In this document: positions 41,893 through 50,168 of the stretch, in pieces
Position numbering within the stretch: the stretch's first letter is position 1
How the letters are laid out: each line of letters opens with the position of its first letter
Made by a program: the position numbers and the translations under genes
Notes under the pieces: generated by a model
The model's input: the letters and a program-made list of their open reading frames with translations, nothing else
Databases searched by the model: none
Told to the model about the DNA's origin: nothing
Origin: Blastococcus saxobsidens
GTDB taxonomy: Bacteria; Actinomycetota; Actinomycetes; Mycobacteriales; Geodermatophilaceae
DNA: 64,000 bases
Direction: 5' to 3'
NCBI RefSeq assembly: GCF_010682065.1
Contig: NZ_JAAGWG010000012.1
Coordinates: 1-64,000, forward strand

Positions 41893-41926
41893 GGAGGGGC
41901 CGGTCCCGCCGGGGACCGGCCCCTCC
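41893..41926. terminator. Strong bidirectional hairpin terminator
   Basis: GGAGGGGCCGGTCCC at 41893-41907 pairs perfectly with GGGACCGGCCCCTCC at 41912-41926 around a 4-base loop. It lies between the convergent mqo gene and a very small gene. There is no long T-run, as is usual in such GC-rich genomes. Confidence 0.75.
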
Positions 41927-41931
41927 GCGCG

Positions 41932-42030
41932 TCAGAGCACGTCGAGGACCAGCAGCAGCACCAGCGTGAGCAGCGCGGAGATCAGCAGCGACCCGAGGCA
42001 GCCCAGCCGGCTGCTGAAGAGGAAGAACAT
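41932..42030 (-). CDS. 32-residue single-helix membrane protein
   Basis: A short frame beginning MFFLFSSRLGCLGSL and ending in a Leu/Val-rich helix. Nearly identical 30-odd-residue products (start MFF-LF-S-RLGCLGS) recur in many actinobacteria, which from memory supports a real conserved gene. The whole product is one membrane segment with an Arg-Leu-Gly-Cys turn. It is convergent with mqo across the terminator. Function unknown; a weak GGACGG site precedes the ATG. Confidence 0.55.
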   Translation of the reverse strand: MFFLFSSRLGCLGSLLISALLTLVLLLVLDVL

Positions 42031-42235
42031 CGTCCGTCCGTGCCCAGCGGGGCCTCCTGCGCACACCCTGTGTGCCGGGTGTCACCCGCGCGCCCGCCGG
42101 ACCACCCGTTCAGGGGATCGCGGGCCGCACCGACGGTTACGTACGGTCATCATCGTTCCGGTCGGGAAACGCGCCACTGACGTTCCCGTCCGCCGCATCG
42201 TCCGCCCTGCGCCCTGTGCGCCGGCGGGTACGACC

Positions 42236-42276
42236 CCGGCCCGGCTGACCCGTTCCCCCCGGGGCAGCCGGGCCGG
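42236..42276. terminator. Hairpin with T-rich tail, orientation uncertain
   Basis: CCGGCCCGGCT at 42236-42246 pairs with AGCCGGGCCGG at 42266-42276, and CTTCTTT follows on the plus strand. It lies downstream of the lipoprotein gene on the other strand, so it may end that transcript even though the T-tract faces the wrong way. Confidence 0.45.
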
Positions 42277-42313
42277 CTTCTTTCCCGGACCGTCTCCTTC
42301 CCGGCCCTCCCGC

Positions 42314-43157
42314 TCAGCCGCCGGCGCACACCCGCCGCACGAGATCGCCCAGCGCCCCGCGCAGGTCGTCGTCCACCGGCAGGTCGACGACCACCGGCGC
42401 GTCCTTCCCCAGTGCGACGTCGAGGGGGAACACGTAGGGCTGCTTGGTCTCCGCCAGCACGTGCGGGTCGCACGTCGCCGGCCGGAACGTGATCGGCACG
42501 GCTCCGCGGTCGGTGTCGGGGCCGAGCCGCACCGGCAGCTCCTCCACCGCGACGTCCACGAGCACGCTCCGGCCGACGCTCGACCGCCACCGGGCCCTCC
42601 CCGCCCCGCCGGCGCACCGTGAGCCGCCCGGTGAGCTGCTCCTCCTCCGCCACCAGGTCGGTCACCGCCACGTCCACCACCGCCGCCACCGCCTCCTCCG
42701 CGCACGCCTCCCCGTGCACGCGGGAGGGAACGGCGCCTGCCAGCGGCACCGTCAGCTCCTCGACCCGCCCGTCGGGCCGGACGACGGTCAGCAGCGCAGC
42801 CGCCGGCTCGGGCGCGACCCCGCAGTCGGGCCGGCCGTACGGGGTGGGGAGGTCGATCACCCGGCCCGGCGCGAACTCCGCCGTCACCGGGGTGGGCGGT
42901 AGCGCGGCGAAGCCCGGCACGGCCAGCGCCACGGCGCGCACGGCGAAGGGCTCGTCCCCCGTGGCGGTGATCCGCACCTGGAAGCGACCACCCACGGCTT
43001 CGTCGGTGCGCAGCAGCACCGCCTCGGCCGCGATCCCCGGAACGGGCGGCAGCTCCGGCGCCGCCGGGGGACGACGGTCCCCGTCCGCCGGTGCGCCCGG
43101 GGTCGAGCAGGCACCCAGGGCGAGCGCCAGCGCCACCAGCACCGGGACCCGCCGCAT
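42314..43157 (-). pseudogene. Lipoprotein gene with a frameshift
   Basis: The start at 43157 encodes a lipoprotein signal peptide (RVPVLVALALALGACSTPG, lipobox LGAC). A beta-rich domain with repeated phrases on charge and Pro runs to about codon 185 (RLTVRRRGGEGPVAV). Past this the frame becomes Arg-rich nonsense, while the next frame reads SSVGRSVLVDVAVEELPVRLGP and continues to a clean end at 42314 (DLVRRVCAGG). The switch lies near 42600-42625, in a G-rich run. Joined, the product would be about 280 residues. Either a sequencing or assembly error or a recent mutation. No enzymatic function is suggested. Confidence 0.7.
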
Positions 43158-43199
43158 GGCCCGGCAGCCTAGGTCCGCCGCGCGTGCGGCGGCACTCCC

Positions 43200-44078
43200 T
43201 CAGCGGTGCCGGCTGGGTACCCGCGCCATGACGCGGCCGGCCTCCATGCGGACCTCGAGCTTCTCCTGCGGGTTGGCGGCCGGACCGCGCCGCGGCTGGC
43301 CGTCGTCCAGGTCGAAGGCCGACCCGTGCCACGGGCAGACCAGGCAGTCCGAGCCGCGCACCGTTTCCACCACGCCCTCGTCGAGCGGGCCCGACAGGTG
43401 CGAGCAGGCCGCCACGAAGACGTCGACCCGCCCGCCCCGGCGGACGACGGCCAGCGGGACCGCCATGCTGCCCCCCTTGCCGGAGCGCATGGTGGGGCGC
43501 CCCTCCGGGAGGTCGTCCAGCGGCCCCAGGTCGATCCAGTCGGTGGACAGCGCCCGGACGGCCGTCGCCGCGTGGGAGGCGCCCGAGGACTGGGCGTAGG
43601 ACATGTGCCCGCCGATCGCGGCCGATCCCCCGGCCAGGCCCAGGCCCCCGTAGGACAGCAGCCGGCCGAGGCCGTCGCGCCCCTTGCCCCGGGCGACCAG
43701 CGAGCCCACGTACAGCCCCAGCGCGGCGGTGTTCAGGACGGCGTGCAGCGCACCCAGCCGGCGGACCCCGGTGCCCTGCTCCGACCAGTCCGCCGCCCCC
43801 GACAGCGCGGCGGGCACGGCGGCGGCCACCCCGGTGCCGATCAGGACCGTCGCGGCCGGTCGCAACCGCGGCACGGCGTCGAGGATGCCGGCGGAGACCC
43901 AGCTGCCCACCGGGACCTGGACGAGGACGGGGTGCAGCGGGTGGCCCAGCCAGGTGCCGTGCAGGAGGTCCTTGACCGCGGGCTTCAGCCCCTTCTGCAC
44001 GGCCGACCGCGCCGGCTCGATCGCCTTGTCGAACGCCGACACGTCCGCGACGCGGTCCAGGAAACCCATGAGGCTCAT
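43200..44078 (-). CDS. Rieske [2Fe-2S] protein with N-terminal DUF2231 membrane domain
   Basis: A 292-residue protein. The first 170 residues form a DUF2231-type membrane domain of about four helices (GTWLGHPLHPVLVQVPVGSW is its signature). A C-terminal Rieske domain has ligands in ACSHLSGPL (Cys, His) and CPWHGSAFDL (Cys, His), with the family order strand-loop-strand. Such fusions transfer electrons in an unknown membrane redox chain. Convergence with or proximity to the lipoprotein gene does not define a partner. Confidence 0.88.
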   Translation of the reverse strand: MSLMGFLDRVADVSAFDKAIEPARSAVQKGLKPAVKDLLHGTWLGHPLHPVLVQVPVGSWVSAGILDAVPRLRPAATVLIGTGVAAAVPAALSGAADWSEQGTGVRRLGALHAVLNTAALGLYVGSLVARGKGRDGLGRLLSYGGLGLAGGSAAIGGHMSYAQSSGASHAATAVRALSTDWIDLGPLDDLPEGRPTMRSGKGGSMAVPLAVVRRGGRVDVFVAACSHLSGPLDEGVVETVRGSDCLVCPWHGSAFDLDDGQPRRGPAANPQEKLEVRMEAGRVMARVPSRHR

Positions 44079-44220
44079 GGCCGCCCCCTACCCGCGTCCG
44101 CACCGCTCGACGCACGTCCCGGGGTCGAGGACCCACAGGCAACCGTGAGCAACGACACGGGTGAGTGCCAGTGACGACCGGCATAAACGGTGGTGACACG
44201 GGTTAGCCGGAGGAGGAGCC

Positions 44221-44787
44221 TTGACCCTGCTCGACCTCGACGACCCGCCCGACTGCCGAAGGACCCCCGTGACCAGCCCGTACCTGCTCCGCCGCGGCCA
44301 TGCCGCCGAGGCATTCGGCGACCTGTCACGGGCGACGGCGCGGTGGGTGCAGGACACCACGCCCCGGCTCACGGCGCGACTCCGCCGGGACGACACCACC
44401 GCCCAATTCATGCGGTTCGTGCTCGTCGGCGCGGCGACCACGGCGGTCTACGCGCTCTTCTTCATCGCCCTGCGGGGCGGGGGCTACCTCACCGCCCACC
44501 TGCTGGCGACGGCCGTGTCCACGGTCCTGGCCAACGAGATGCACCGCCGGCTCACCTTCCGCGCCGACGACCGCGTGCACTGGTTCACCGCTCAGTGGGA
44601 GGCCGGTGGCGTCACCGTGCTCGGCCTGCTGGCCACCAGCTCGGCTCTGGGCCTGCTGGAGGCGCTCACCGTGACCTCGCACCTCGCGCTGCAGATCGCC
44701 ACCGTCGCCACCGTCACCGCGTTCATCGGCCTGATGCGCTTCCTCGCGCTGCGCTGGATCTTCCGCCCCGCTCACGCCGAGGGCTGA
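44221..44787 (+). CDS. GtrA-like membrane protein
   Basis: A 188-residue protein with four helices in the GtrA arrangement: QFMRFVLVGAATTAVYALFFIAL, LTAHLLATAVSTVLANEMHRRLTFR, a helix at VTVLGLLATSSALGLLEAL and a last one at VATVTAFIGLMRFLALRWIF. The phrase NxxxRRxxTFR in the loop is diagnostic. GtrA proteins help move lipid-linked sugars across the membrane. The TTG at 44221 directly follows AGGAGGAG; a GTG 16 codons later is the alternative start. Confidence 0.85.
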   Translation: MTLLDLDDPPDCRRTPVTSPYLLRRGHAAEAFGDLSRATARWVQDTTPRLTARLRRDDTTAQFMRFVLVGAATTAVYALFFIALRGGGYLTAHLLATAVSTVLANEMHRRLTFRADDRVHWFTAQWEAGGVTVLGLLATSSALGLLEALTVTSHLALQIATVATVTAFIGLMRFLALRWIFRPAHAEG

Positions 44788-44839
44788 TCGCGCGGCCAGC
44801 CGCGCTGAGGACCGGCCGGTCTCTGGCTAGCCTCGTCAG

Positions 44840-46411
44840 GTGACCGAGCCGAGCCCGCGCGAGTCCCCGTGGCCGCGTCGGGCCCGGAAGACCGGTCTGT
44901 GGGCCGCCCGCGTCGGCCTGGCCCTCGGTGGCGCGCTCGTCGCCGTCCTGCTGTTCGCCCGCATCTCGGCACCGATCGGACCGTTCGACGCGACCCTGGC
45001 GTTCCGGCCCGCCGGCGGCGGCGCCCAGGTGTCCGTGGCGCCCCTCGGCGAACTGGTCGTCGACGTGTACGACGGGCCGCTGCGTCTCGACGTCGTCCTG
45101 GAGCGGGTCGACCAGGAACGGGCCGCGGCCCTCGCCAGCGACCCGGTGAAACTCGCCGGCGTCGTGGACCGGGTGACGGAGAACCTGCAGGACGCCGTGG
45201 TCCGGCTCATCTGGCTGACCGCGCTCGTGGCCCTCGCCGGCGGGGCGCTGACCTCGTGGGCGGTGCTCCACCGCCGTCGCGAACCGCTGATCGCCCTGGG
45301 CGTGACCACGGCGGTCCTGGCCGGCACCGGCGCGATCGGGGCGGCCACCTGGCGTCCGGAGGCGCTCTCCCAGCCGACGTACACCGGTCTGCTGGTCAAC
45401 GCCAACAGCCTGATCGGCAGCGCCGAGGACATCGTCGCGCGGTTCGACGCCTACCGGGCCTCCCTCGAGGACCTGGTGTCCAACGTCGGCACCCTCTACG
45501 CCACCCTGTCCGCCCTGCCCGCGCCCGGCGGGGACGACGACACCGTCGCGCTGCTGCACGTCTCCGACCTCCACCTGAACCCCGCCGGCTTCGACCTGCT
45601 GGAGCAGGTCGCCGAGCGGTTCGACGTGGACGCCGTCCTCGACACCGGCGACATCACCGACTGGGGCAGCCCGCCGGAGGGCCGGCTGATCACCTCCGTG
45701 GGCACGCTGGAGGTGCCCTACGTCTACATCCGCGGCAACCACGACTCCGCGGTCACCGCGGCCCTGCTCGCCAACCAGCCCAACGTCACCGTGCTGGACG
45801 GCTCCGCGACCACGGTCGCCGGCATCCGGATCGTCGGCACCGCGGACCCGCGGTTCACCCCGGACAAGAGCACCGGCGACGACGACGTCGGCGAGGACGT
45901 GCTGGTGAACTCCGGCCAACAGCTGGCCGACCTGGTGGACACGATGGACCCGACGCCCGCGATCGCCCTGGTGCACGACCCGAAGCAGGCCCCGCCCCTG
46001 GACGGCGCCGTCCCGCTGGTGCTGGCCGGCCACACGCACGAGCCGAAGGTGTCCGAGCTCGACGACGGCACGCTGCTGATGGTCCAGGGCTCCACGGGCG
46101 GCGCCGGGCTGCGCGGGCTCCAGGGGGACTTCCCCGAGCCTCTGACGGGCACGGTGCTGTACCTCGACCCTGACACCGGGGCCCTGCGGGCCTACGACGA
46201 GATCACCCTGGGCGGCCTGGGCGAGACCGAGGTGACCATGGAGCGGACGATCCTGCCGCGCTTTCCCGACGCCGCCGGGGACGGTGCGGCCCCCGCGGAC
46301 GGCACGATCCCCGAGGACGCGATCCCGAACGCCCCCGTCCCCGACGGGGCGATCCCGGACGGGGAGGGGGCCGCCGGCGTCGCCCCGGCGCTGCCCTCCC
46401 CGCCCGGCTGA
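44840..46411 (+). CDS. Membrane-anchored metallophosphatase (calcineurin-like)
   Basis: A 523-residue protein. N-terminal helix GLALGGALVAVLLFARI, two more helices near residues 120-165, then a metallophosphoesterase domain with LLHVSDLHLN (about residue 241), DTGDITDW, YIRGNHD and AGHTH (about residue 397), which supply the two-metal site. The last 50 residues are an Asp/Pro-rich repeat-like tail (DGTIPEDAIPNAPVPDGAIPDG). The domain probably faces outward; substrate unknown. GTG start. Confidence 0.88.
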   Translation: MTEPSPRESPWPRRARKTGLWAARVGLALGGALVAVLLFARISAPIGPFDATLAFRPAGGGAQVSVAPLGELVVDVYDGPLRLDVVLERVDQERAAALASDPVKLAGVVDRVTENLQDAVVRLIWLTALVALAGGALTSWAVLHRRREPLIALGVTTAVLAGTGAIGAATWRPEALSQPTYTGLLVNANSLIGSAEDIVARFDAYRASLEDLVSNVGTLYATLSALPAPGGDDDTVALLHVSDLHLNPAGFDLLEQVAERFDVDAVLDTGDITDWGSPPEGRLITSVGTLEVPYVYIRGNHDSAVTAALLANQPNVTVLDGSATTVAGIRIVGTADPRFTPDKSTGDDDVGEDVLVNSGQQLADLVDTMDPTPAIALVHDPKQAPPLDGAVPLVLAGHTHEPKVSELDDGTLLMVQGSTGGAGLRGLQGDFPEPLTGTVLYLDPDTGALRAYDEITLGGLGETEVTMERTILPRFPDAAGDGAAPADGTIPEDAIPNAPVPDGAIPDGEGAAGVAPALPSPPG

Positions 46412-46434
46412 CCGCCCGACCCTAGGCTGAGGGC

Positions 46435-46758
46435 ATGTCGACGACGACCCGTGCCACCCGTCTCGCCGGTGGCCTGCTCGCCGGCGGCCTGCTGCTGGCC
46501 GGCTGCTCCTTCACCTCCCAGAACGTCTCCTGCTCGGGAGGCTCCTGCTCCGTCACCCTCACCGGCGACGGCGCGCAGGCGGAGATCCTCAACACCACGC
46601 TGACCTTCGGCGGGGTCCAGGACGGCCGCGCCACGCTGAGCGTCGGTGGCGCGAGCGTCTCCTGCGGCGAGGGCGAGAGCGTGAGCGCAGGGCCCCTGCA
46701 GCTGGCCTGCTCCGGCATCACCGAGGACTCCGTGGAGCTCACCGCCAGCGTCAACTGA
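46435..46758 (+). CDS. Small secreted lipoprotein with four conserved-looking cysteines
   Basis: A 107-residue protein with signal peptide RLAGGLLAGGLLLAGCSF (lipobox LAGC). The mature part is beta-rich and has VSCSGGSCSVTL, VSCGEG and LQLACSG, four cysteines that can form two disulfides. No family recognised. It is 23 bases downstream of the metallophosphatase gene, so may share its transcript. Confidence 0.8.
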   Translation: MSTTTRATRLAGGLLAGGLLLAGCSFTSQNVSCSGGSCSVTLTGDGAQAEILNTTLTFGGVQDGRATLSVGGASVSCGEGESVSAGPLQLACSGITEDSVELTASVN

Positions 46759-46770
46759 CGGTTGGCCGGC

Positions 46771-47403
46771 TCAGCCGGTGTGGGCGACCTCCACCACGAC
46801 GCGTGGAGGGTCCTCCGCCAGGTACACCCGGAACGGGCGGGGAGCCGTGCTGCCGACGAACGCCGACGTCACCCCTTCGTAGGTGGCCCCGAAGACCACC
46901 TCGGTGACGGCGCCGGTGCCGGCCGCCGCCATCAGGGACGGCCCGGAGTACTCGTCGACGCCGGTGTCGAACGGGTACCCGGCGCCGGTGATGCGCACCT
47001 GCAGGACGGATTCGCCCGCAACCTCCACCGGGGCGCCGCTGCCGTCGGCGGTCGGCTCGTCCACGTACCGGACGTCCCAGCCCGGCGTGCCCGCGCCACC
47101 GAGCTCGAACACCACGCGGTCGAACCCCTCCTGCGCGCCGAGCCGGACGTCGCTGACGGTCAGTCGGGCGTCCTGCGACGGCTCGGCGGTGTCCGGTTCC
47201 GTGTCGGCCGGGAAGTCCGACGGCGTCGCCGGCTCGTCCGGCTCCGGACGGGGTGCGGCGGTGCTGCTGCCGGCGCCCGGCTCCGGGGCCGCCGACGGGG
47301 ACGTGCCCGAGCCGCCGTCGCCGGCACAGCCGGCCAGCAGGGCCAGAGCCGTGAACAGGGCCGCGGGCAGGGCGGGAAGGGAGAGCAGAGGGGTGGCGCG
47401 CAC
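46771..47403 (-). CDS. Lipoprotein with AMIN-like domain
   Basis: A 210-residue lipoprotein: signal peptide with LLAGCAGDGG, a Ser/Pro/Glu-rich linker of about 55 residues and a C-terminal AMIN-like beta domain (RLTVSDVRLGAQEGFDRVVFELGG, RITGAGYPFDTG, VVFGATYEGVTSAFVG, PFRVYLAEDPPRVVVEV). The phrase GFDRVVFEL is characteristic of this actinobacterial domain, which is thought to bind cell-wall polymers. The GTG at 47403 is preferred to one eight codons upstream. It is convergent with the small lipoprotein gene. Confidence 0.85.
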   Translation of the reverse strand: MRATPLLSLPALPAALFTALALLAGCAGDGGSGTSPSAAPEPGAGSSTAAPRPEPDEPATPSDFPADTEPDTAEPSQDARLTVSDVRLGAQEGFDRVVFELGGAGTPGWDVRYVDEPTADGSGAPVEVAGESVLQVRITGAGYPFDTGVDEYSGPSLMAAAGTGAVTEVVFGATYEGVTSAFVGSTAPRPFRVYLAEDPPRVVVEVAHTG

Positions 47404-47486
47404 GGGCCCACCCTCGCATCGGGGCACCCCCGGTCCGAGGAGGCGCGAGGGGCATGTATTGTTCTCGCTGCCCCCGGCGAACGAGA

Positions 47487-47559
47487 GCCCTCATCGTCTA
47501 GCGGTCCAGGACGCCGCCCTTTCAAGGCGGTAGCACGGGTTCGAACCCCGTTGGGGGCA
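47487..47559 (+). tRNA. tRNA-Glu (anticodon TTC)
   Basis: 73 bases. Acceptor GCCCTCA with TGGGGGC, anticodon arm CCGCC-CTTTCAA-GGCGG, T-arm ending GGTTCGAACCCC, discriminator A. First of a three-tRNA cluster. Confidence 0.96.
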
Positions 47560-47590
47560 CGATGCACCACGAGCAGAGCACCACAAGCAA

Positions 47591-47664
47591 GGCCCTGTAG
47601 CGCAGTTGGTTAGCGCGCCGCCCTGTCACGGCGGAGGTCGCGGGTTCGAGTCCCGTCAGGGTCG
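47591..47664 (+). tRNA. tRNA-Asp (anticodon GTC)
   Basis: 74 bases. Acceptor GGCCCTG with CAGGGTC, anticodon arm CCGCC-CTGTCAC-GGCGG, T-arm GCGGG-TTCGAGT-CCCGT, discriminator G. Followed by CTTTT. Confidence 0.96.
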
Positions 47665-47688
47665 CTTTTCCGGCGGATACGCCGGGAG

Positions 47689-47762
47689 GGGCAGGTAGCT
47701 CAGTTGGTACGAGCGCTCGCCTGAAAAGTGAGAGGTCGGCGGTTCGACCCCGCCCCTGCCCA
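47689..47762 (+). tRNA. tRNA-Phe (anticodon GAA)
   Basis: 74 bases. Acceptor GGGCAGG with CCTGCCC, D-arm GCTC...GAGC, anticodon arm CTCGC-CTGAAAA-GTGAG, T-arm GGCGG-TTCGACC-CCGCC, discriminator A. Confidence 0.95.
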
Positions 47763-47771
47763 CCTCACATG

Positions 47772-47798
47772 CGGGCCCGGCGCAGCGCGCCGGGCCCG
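47772..47798. terminator. Hairpin terminator between tRNA-Phe and the convergent gene
   Basis: CGGGCCCGGCGC at 47772-47783 pairs perfectly with GCGCCGGGCCCG at 47787-47798 around three bases. It can stop transcription from both sides. Confidence 0.75.
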
Positions 47799-47824
47799 TC
47801 CCCGTTCCCGGCCCCGCGCGTCGT

Positions 47825-48859
47825 CTACGACCAACTGCGGTCCGCCGCCACCTGGGCGTAGACCTCGGCGTGCACCTGCCGCACGGCAGCGCTCTGCTCC
47901 GCACGCCAGGCCCGGTCGGCCGGACGGGGCATCGGACGGGCCAGGGCGGCACCGATCGCGCCGGCCAGCGACACGGCGTCGAACCCGTCCCGCTCGTCGT
48001 TGCCGTAGGAGACGACGTCGGACCACTGGTGGCCGAACCAGCCGCAGCTGGGCGCCACCACGCGGGTGCCGACGTCCCGGCAGATCTCCAGGTCCCGGGA
48101 GTGCGTGCCGCACCGCTCCGGGAGGACGGCCACGTGCAGCTGCTGCAGCTGGGCGGGCCAGCCCGCGACACCGAACCGCACGAGCTCCAGCTGCCCGTCG
48201 GCGGCCAGCTCGACGACCGCGGGATCGAGGGCGGGCACCTCCGCCTCCTCCACGAGGACCCGCAGCCGCCCGCCCCCCGACACGGCGCCCGACAGCGCCG
48301 CCCGCACGAGGGCGACCGGATCGGGCACCGCCGCGGAGGCCGGGCCGATCCGGATCCCCACCAGCCCGCGCTCCGCGCCCAGCTCGGGGTCCGGGGCGCA
48401 GAGGGACGGGTGCGCGACCACGATGGCGGTCCGGCCGTACCGCTCGGCGATGTCGTCGGCCGCCCCGGGGGTGAGCGTCAGCACCACCTCCGCCGTGGAC
48501 AGCACGGCCGCCAGCGCCCTGTCGGGCGGGCCTCCCGAGCCCGCGGGGCCGCTCAGCTGGTGCACCGTCACGACAAGGGGCACGCCGAGCCGCTGCAGCT
48601 CCTCGGCCCACGCCTCCACGACCGCGTCGTCGAGGTACCCGTAGCCGGCGTGCAGGTGCACCACGTCGACGTCGCGGGTGTGCTCGGCCAGGGAGGCGAC
48701 GTCGCGCCACGGGCCGACGACGGCGTCCCGCGCCACCCGCTCGACACCGTCGGGGACGACCGCGTCGACGTAGGGGTCCCGGTGCGGGATCGTGGCGATC
48801 CGGATGCCTGCGCCGACGACGCCGGGCAGCCCGGTATCCGGGGGTTGTGCAGGGCTCAC
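47825..48859 (-). CDS. Glycosyltransferase family 4/GT-B-like protein
   Basis: A 344-residue protein with a Rossmann-like N-terminus: IRIATIPHRDPYVDAVVPDGVERV, then DVDVVHLHAGYGYLDDAVVEAW and PLVVTVHQLSGPAGS, which parallel the acceptor domain of GT4 enzymes (the VVHLHxG and VVTVHD phrases). The C-terminal part has LEICRDVGTRVVAPSCGWFGHQWSDVVSYG in place of the usual donor motif, so the donor is uncertain. The GTG at 48859 is about twelve bases downstream of GAGGAG. An 11-codon frame (MLDRTRR...) overlaps the start region and might be a leader. Confidence 0.7.
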   Translation of the reverse strand: MSPAQPPDTGLPGVVGAGIRIATIPHRDPYVDAVVPDGVERVARDAVVGPWRDVASLAEHTRDVDVVHLHAGYGYLDDAVVEAWAEELQRLGVPLVVTVHQLSGPAGSGGPPDRALAAVLSTAEVVLTLTPGAADDIAERYGRTAIVVAHPSLCAPDPELGAERGLVGIRIGPASAAVPDPVALVRAALSGAVSGGGRLRVLVEEAEVPALDPAVVELAADGQLELVRFGVAGWPAQLQQLHVAVLPERCGTHSRDLEICRDVGTRVVAPSCGWFGHQWSDVVSYGNDERDGFDAVSLAGAIGAALARPMPRPADRAWRAEQSAAVRQVHAEVYAQVAADRSWS

Positions 48860-49025
48860 GCGACGGTGCGTCTCCTCGTGCGGTCGAGCATCGCGACAGC
48901 ACGACGGTGTCGCTCGACGTCCTCGGGCCTGACTGGTGGTTGAGCAGGTCTGAACCGTCCTACCCCACGCGTCCGTCAGCGAACCCGGAACCGACTCCAT
49001 CGGGTGAGCTGGCGTGTCGTGCGCG

Positions 49026-49730
49026 TCACCGGCCCTCGGGTCCGGCGACACGGGCGGCGGCGTAGGCCGGCGCCCGGAACCGGGCCAGCGGCCCGTCCGG
49101 GACCAGTCCGGGCGGCGGGTTGCGGACGGCGTCGAAGCGCACGGCCGGGTCGAGCGGCCCCCGCGACCCCGTGCTGCGAAGCCGGGCGAAGGGTCGCCAG
49201 CCCTCGCCCGCGACGGCGGCGGCCAGGGTGAACACCAGCGCGCCCGCGTCCGCCGCCGCGGCCACCGGCGCGGGGTCGGAGGACAGCCCCGACGTCTCGG
49301 CCCGGGCGGTGATCCGCACCGGCCCGGCCGTGGTGGAGTAGGCCATGATCGAGCCGTAGGAGACGGCCTCGCCGATCCGCGGGATCGGCACCCGCCGGGA
49401 CCAGGGCCCGCGGCCGGCACTGGACAGCAGCAGGTCCACCGGCGCCTCCTCCGCTCCGAGGCGGATCGCCAGGCCGAGGACGTCGGGCAGGGGCGCCGGC
49501 AGCCCGGCTCCGCGGGACAACCGGACGACGACCGGCTCGCTGTGCTCCGCGTCCAGCCAGGGCACCTCGACGGGCGGCGTCGCCCCGTACCGCTCCAGCA
49601 CCGCGTCGAACACCGCGCCCCGGGGGTGCACGGCCCGGCCGTGCCGCCAGCGCGCCACGGCGCCCACGGGCACGGCCACCGCCCGGCCCGCCAGTTCCGC
49701 CAGATCCGCCACCGGACCCCTCCCGTCCAT
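49026..49730 (-). CDS. Catalase-fold-like protein of unknown function
   Basis: A 234-residue protein. The phrases HPRGAVFDAVLERYG, VVVRLSRGAGLPAPLPDVLGLAIRL and RIGEAVSYGSIMAYSTTAGPV resemble the start of catalase-related barrels (compare RFSxGxGxP...PDxxGLAIR). The catalytic His-Asn and Tyr ligands of true catalases are not apparent. Database entries for close relatives often carry unrelated names such as phosphodiesterase; no activity can be read from the sequence. Confidence 0.6.
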   Translation of the reverse strand: MDGRGPVADLAELAGRAVAVPVGAVARWRHGRAVHPRGAVFDAVLERYGATPPVEVPWLDAEHSEPVVVRLSRGAGLPAPLPDVLGLAIRLGAEEAPVDLLLSSAGRGPWSRRVPIPRIGEAVSYGSIMAYSTTAGPVRITARAETSGLSSDPAPVAAAADAGALVFTLAAAVAGEGWRPFARLRSTGSRGPLDPAVRFDAVRNPPPGLVPDGPLARFRAPAYAAARVAGPEGR

Positions 49731-49936
49731 CCGGAACGCCCGCCCTACCCCCGGCAGCGACGCTCGTATCCAAGGAACCGCCGGGCCTCGGGAGCGCGGT
49801 GCGGCACGGCTGGCGATAGTCGCTGTTACGCATGGGACGCGAGCCGCTCCGACAGGCGAAGTGTGCGCCTGTCGAGGCCCATGTCAGTGAAGTTCTGCCG
49901 AGTGACACGGAACGGTCCGCGCCCTACCTTGAGTAC

Positions 49937-50155
49937 ATGCTCTCCACGCTCTTGGTCATCGGCGGTGTGCTGGTCGGTCTGCTCGTGCTGCTGGCCGTGA
50001 TCGTGAGCCTCAGCGCCCGGCCGGCCACGGCCACGCGCACCTCCGGGAGCGGCACCCGCACCCCGGTCTGGGCGGCCGACGCCGGCCGCCCGCACCCCGA
50101 CGCCTGGTCCGCCCCGGCTCCCGCCACCACCAGCGAGATGCCCGCCGTCCGCTGA
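49937..50155 (+). CDS. Small single-pass membrane protein
   Basis: A 72-residue protein: one helix directly at the N-terminus (LSTLLVIGGVLVGLLVLLAV), then a 45-residue polar tail rich in Thr, Ala and Pro with a tryptophan or two. The ATG at 49937 is preferred because 35 further upstream codons are non-conserved. No family recognised. It lies between divergent and convergent neighbours on its own. Confidence 0.5.
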   Translation: MLSTLLVIGGVLVGLLVLLAVIVSLSARPATATRTSGSGTRTPVWAADAGRPHPDAWSAPAPATTSEMPAVR

Positions 50156-50168
50156 TCCCGCGCGGCGG

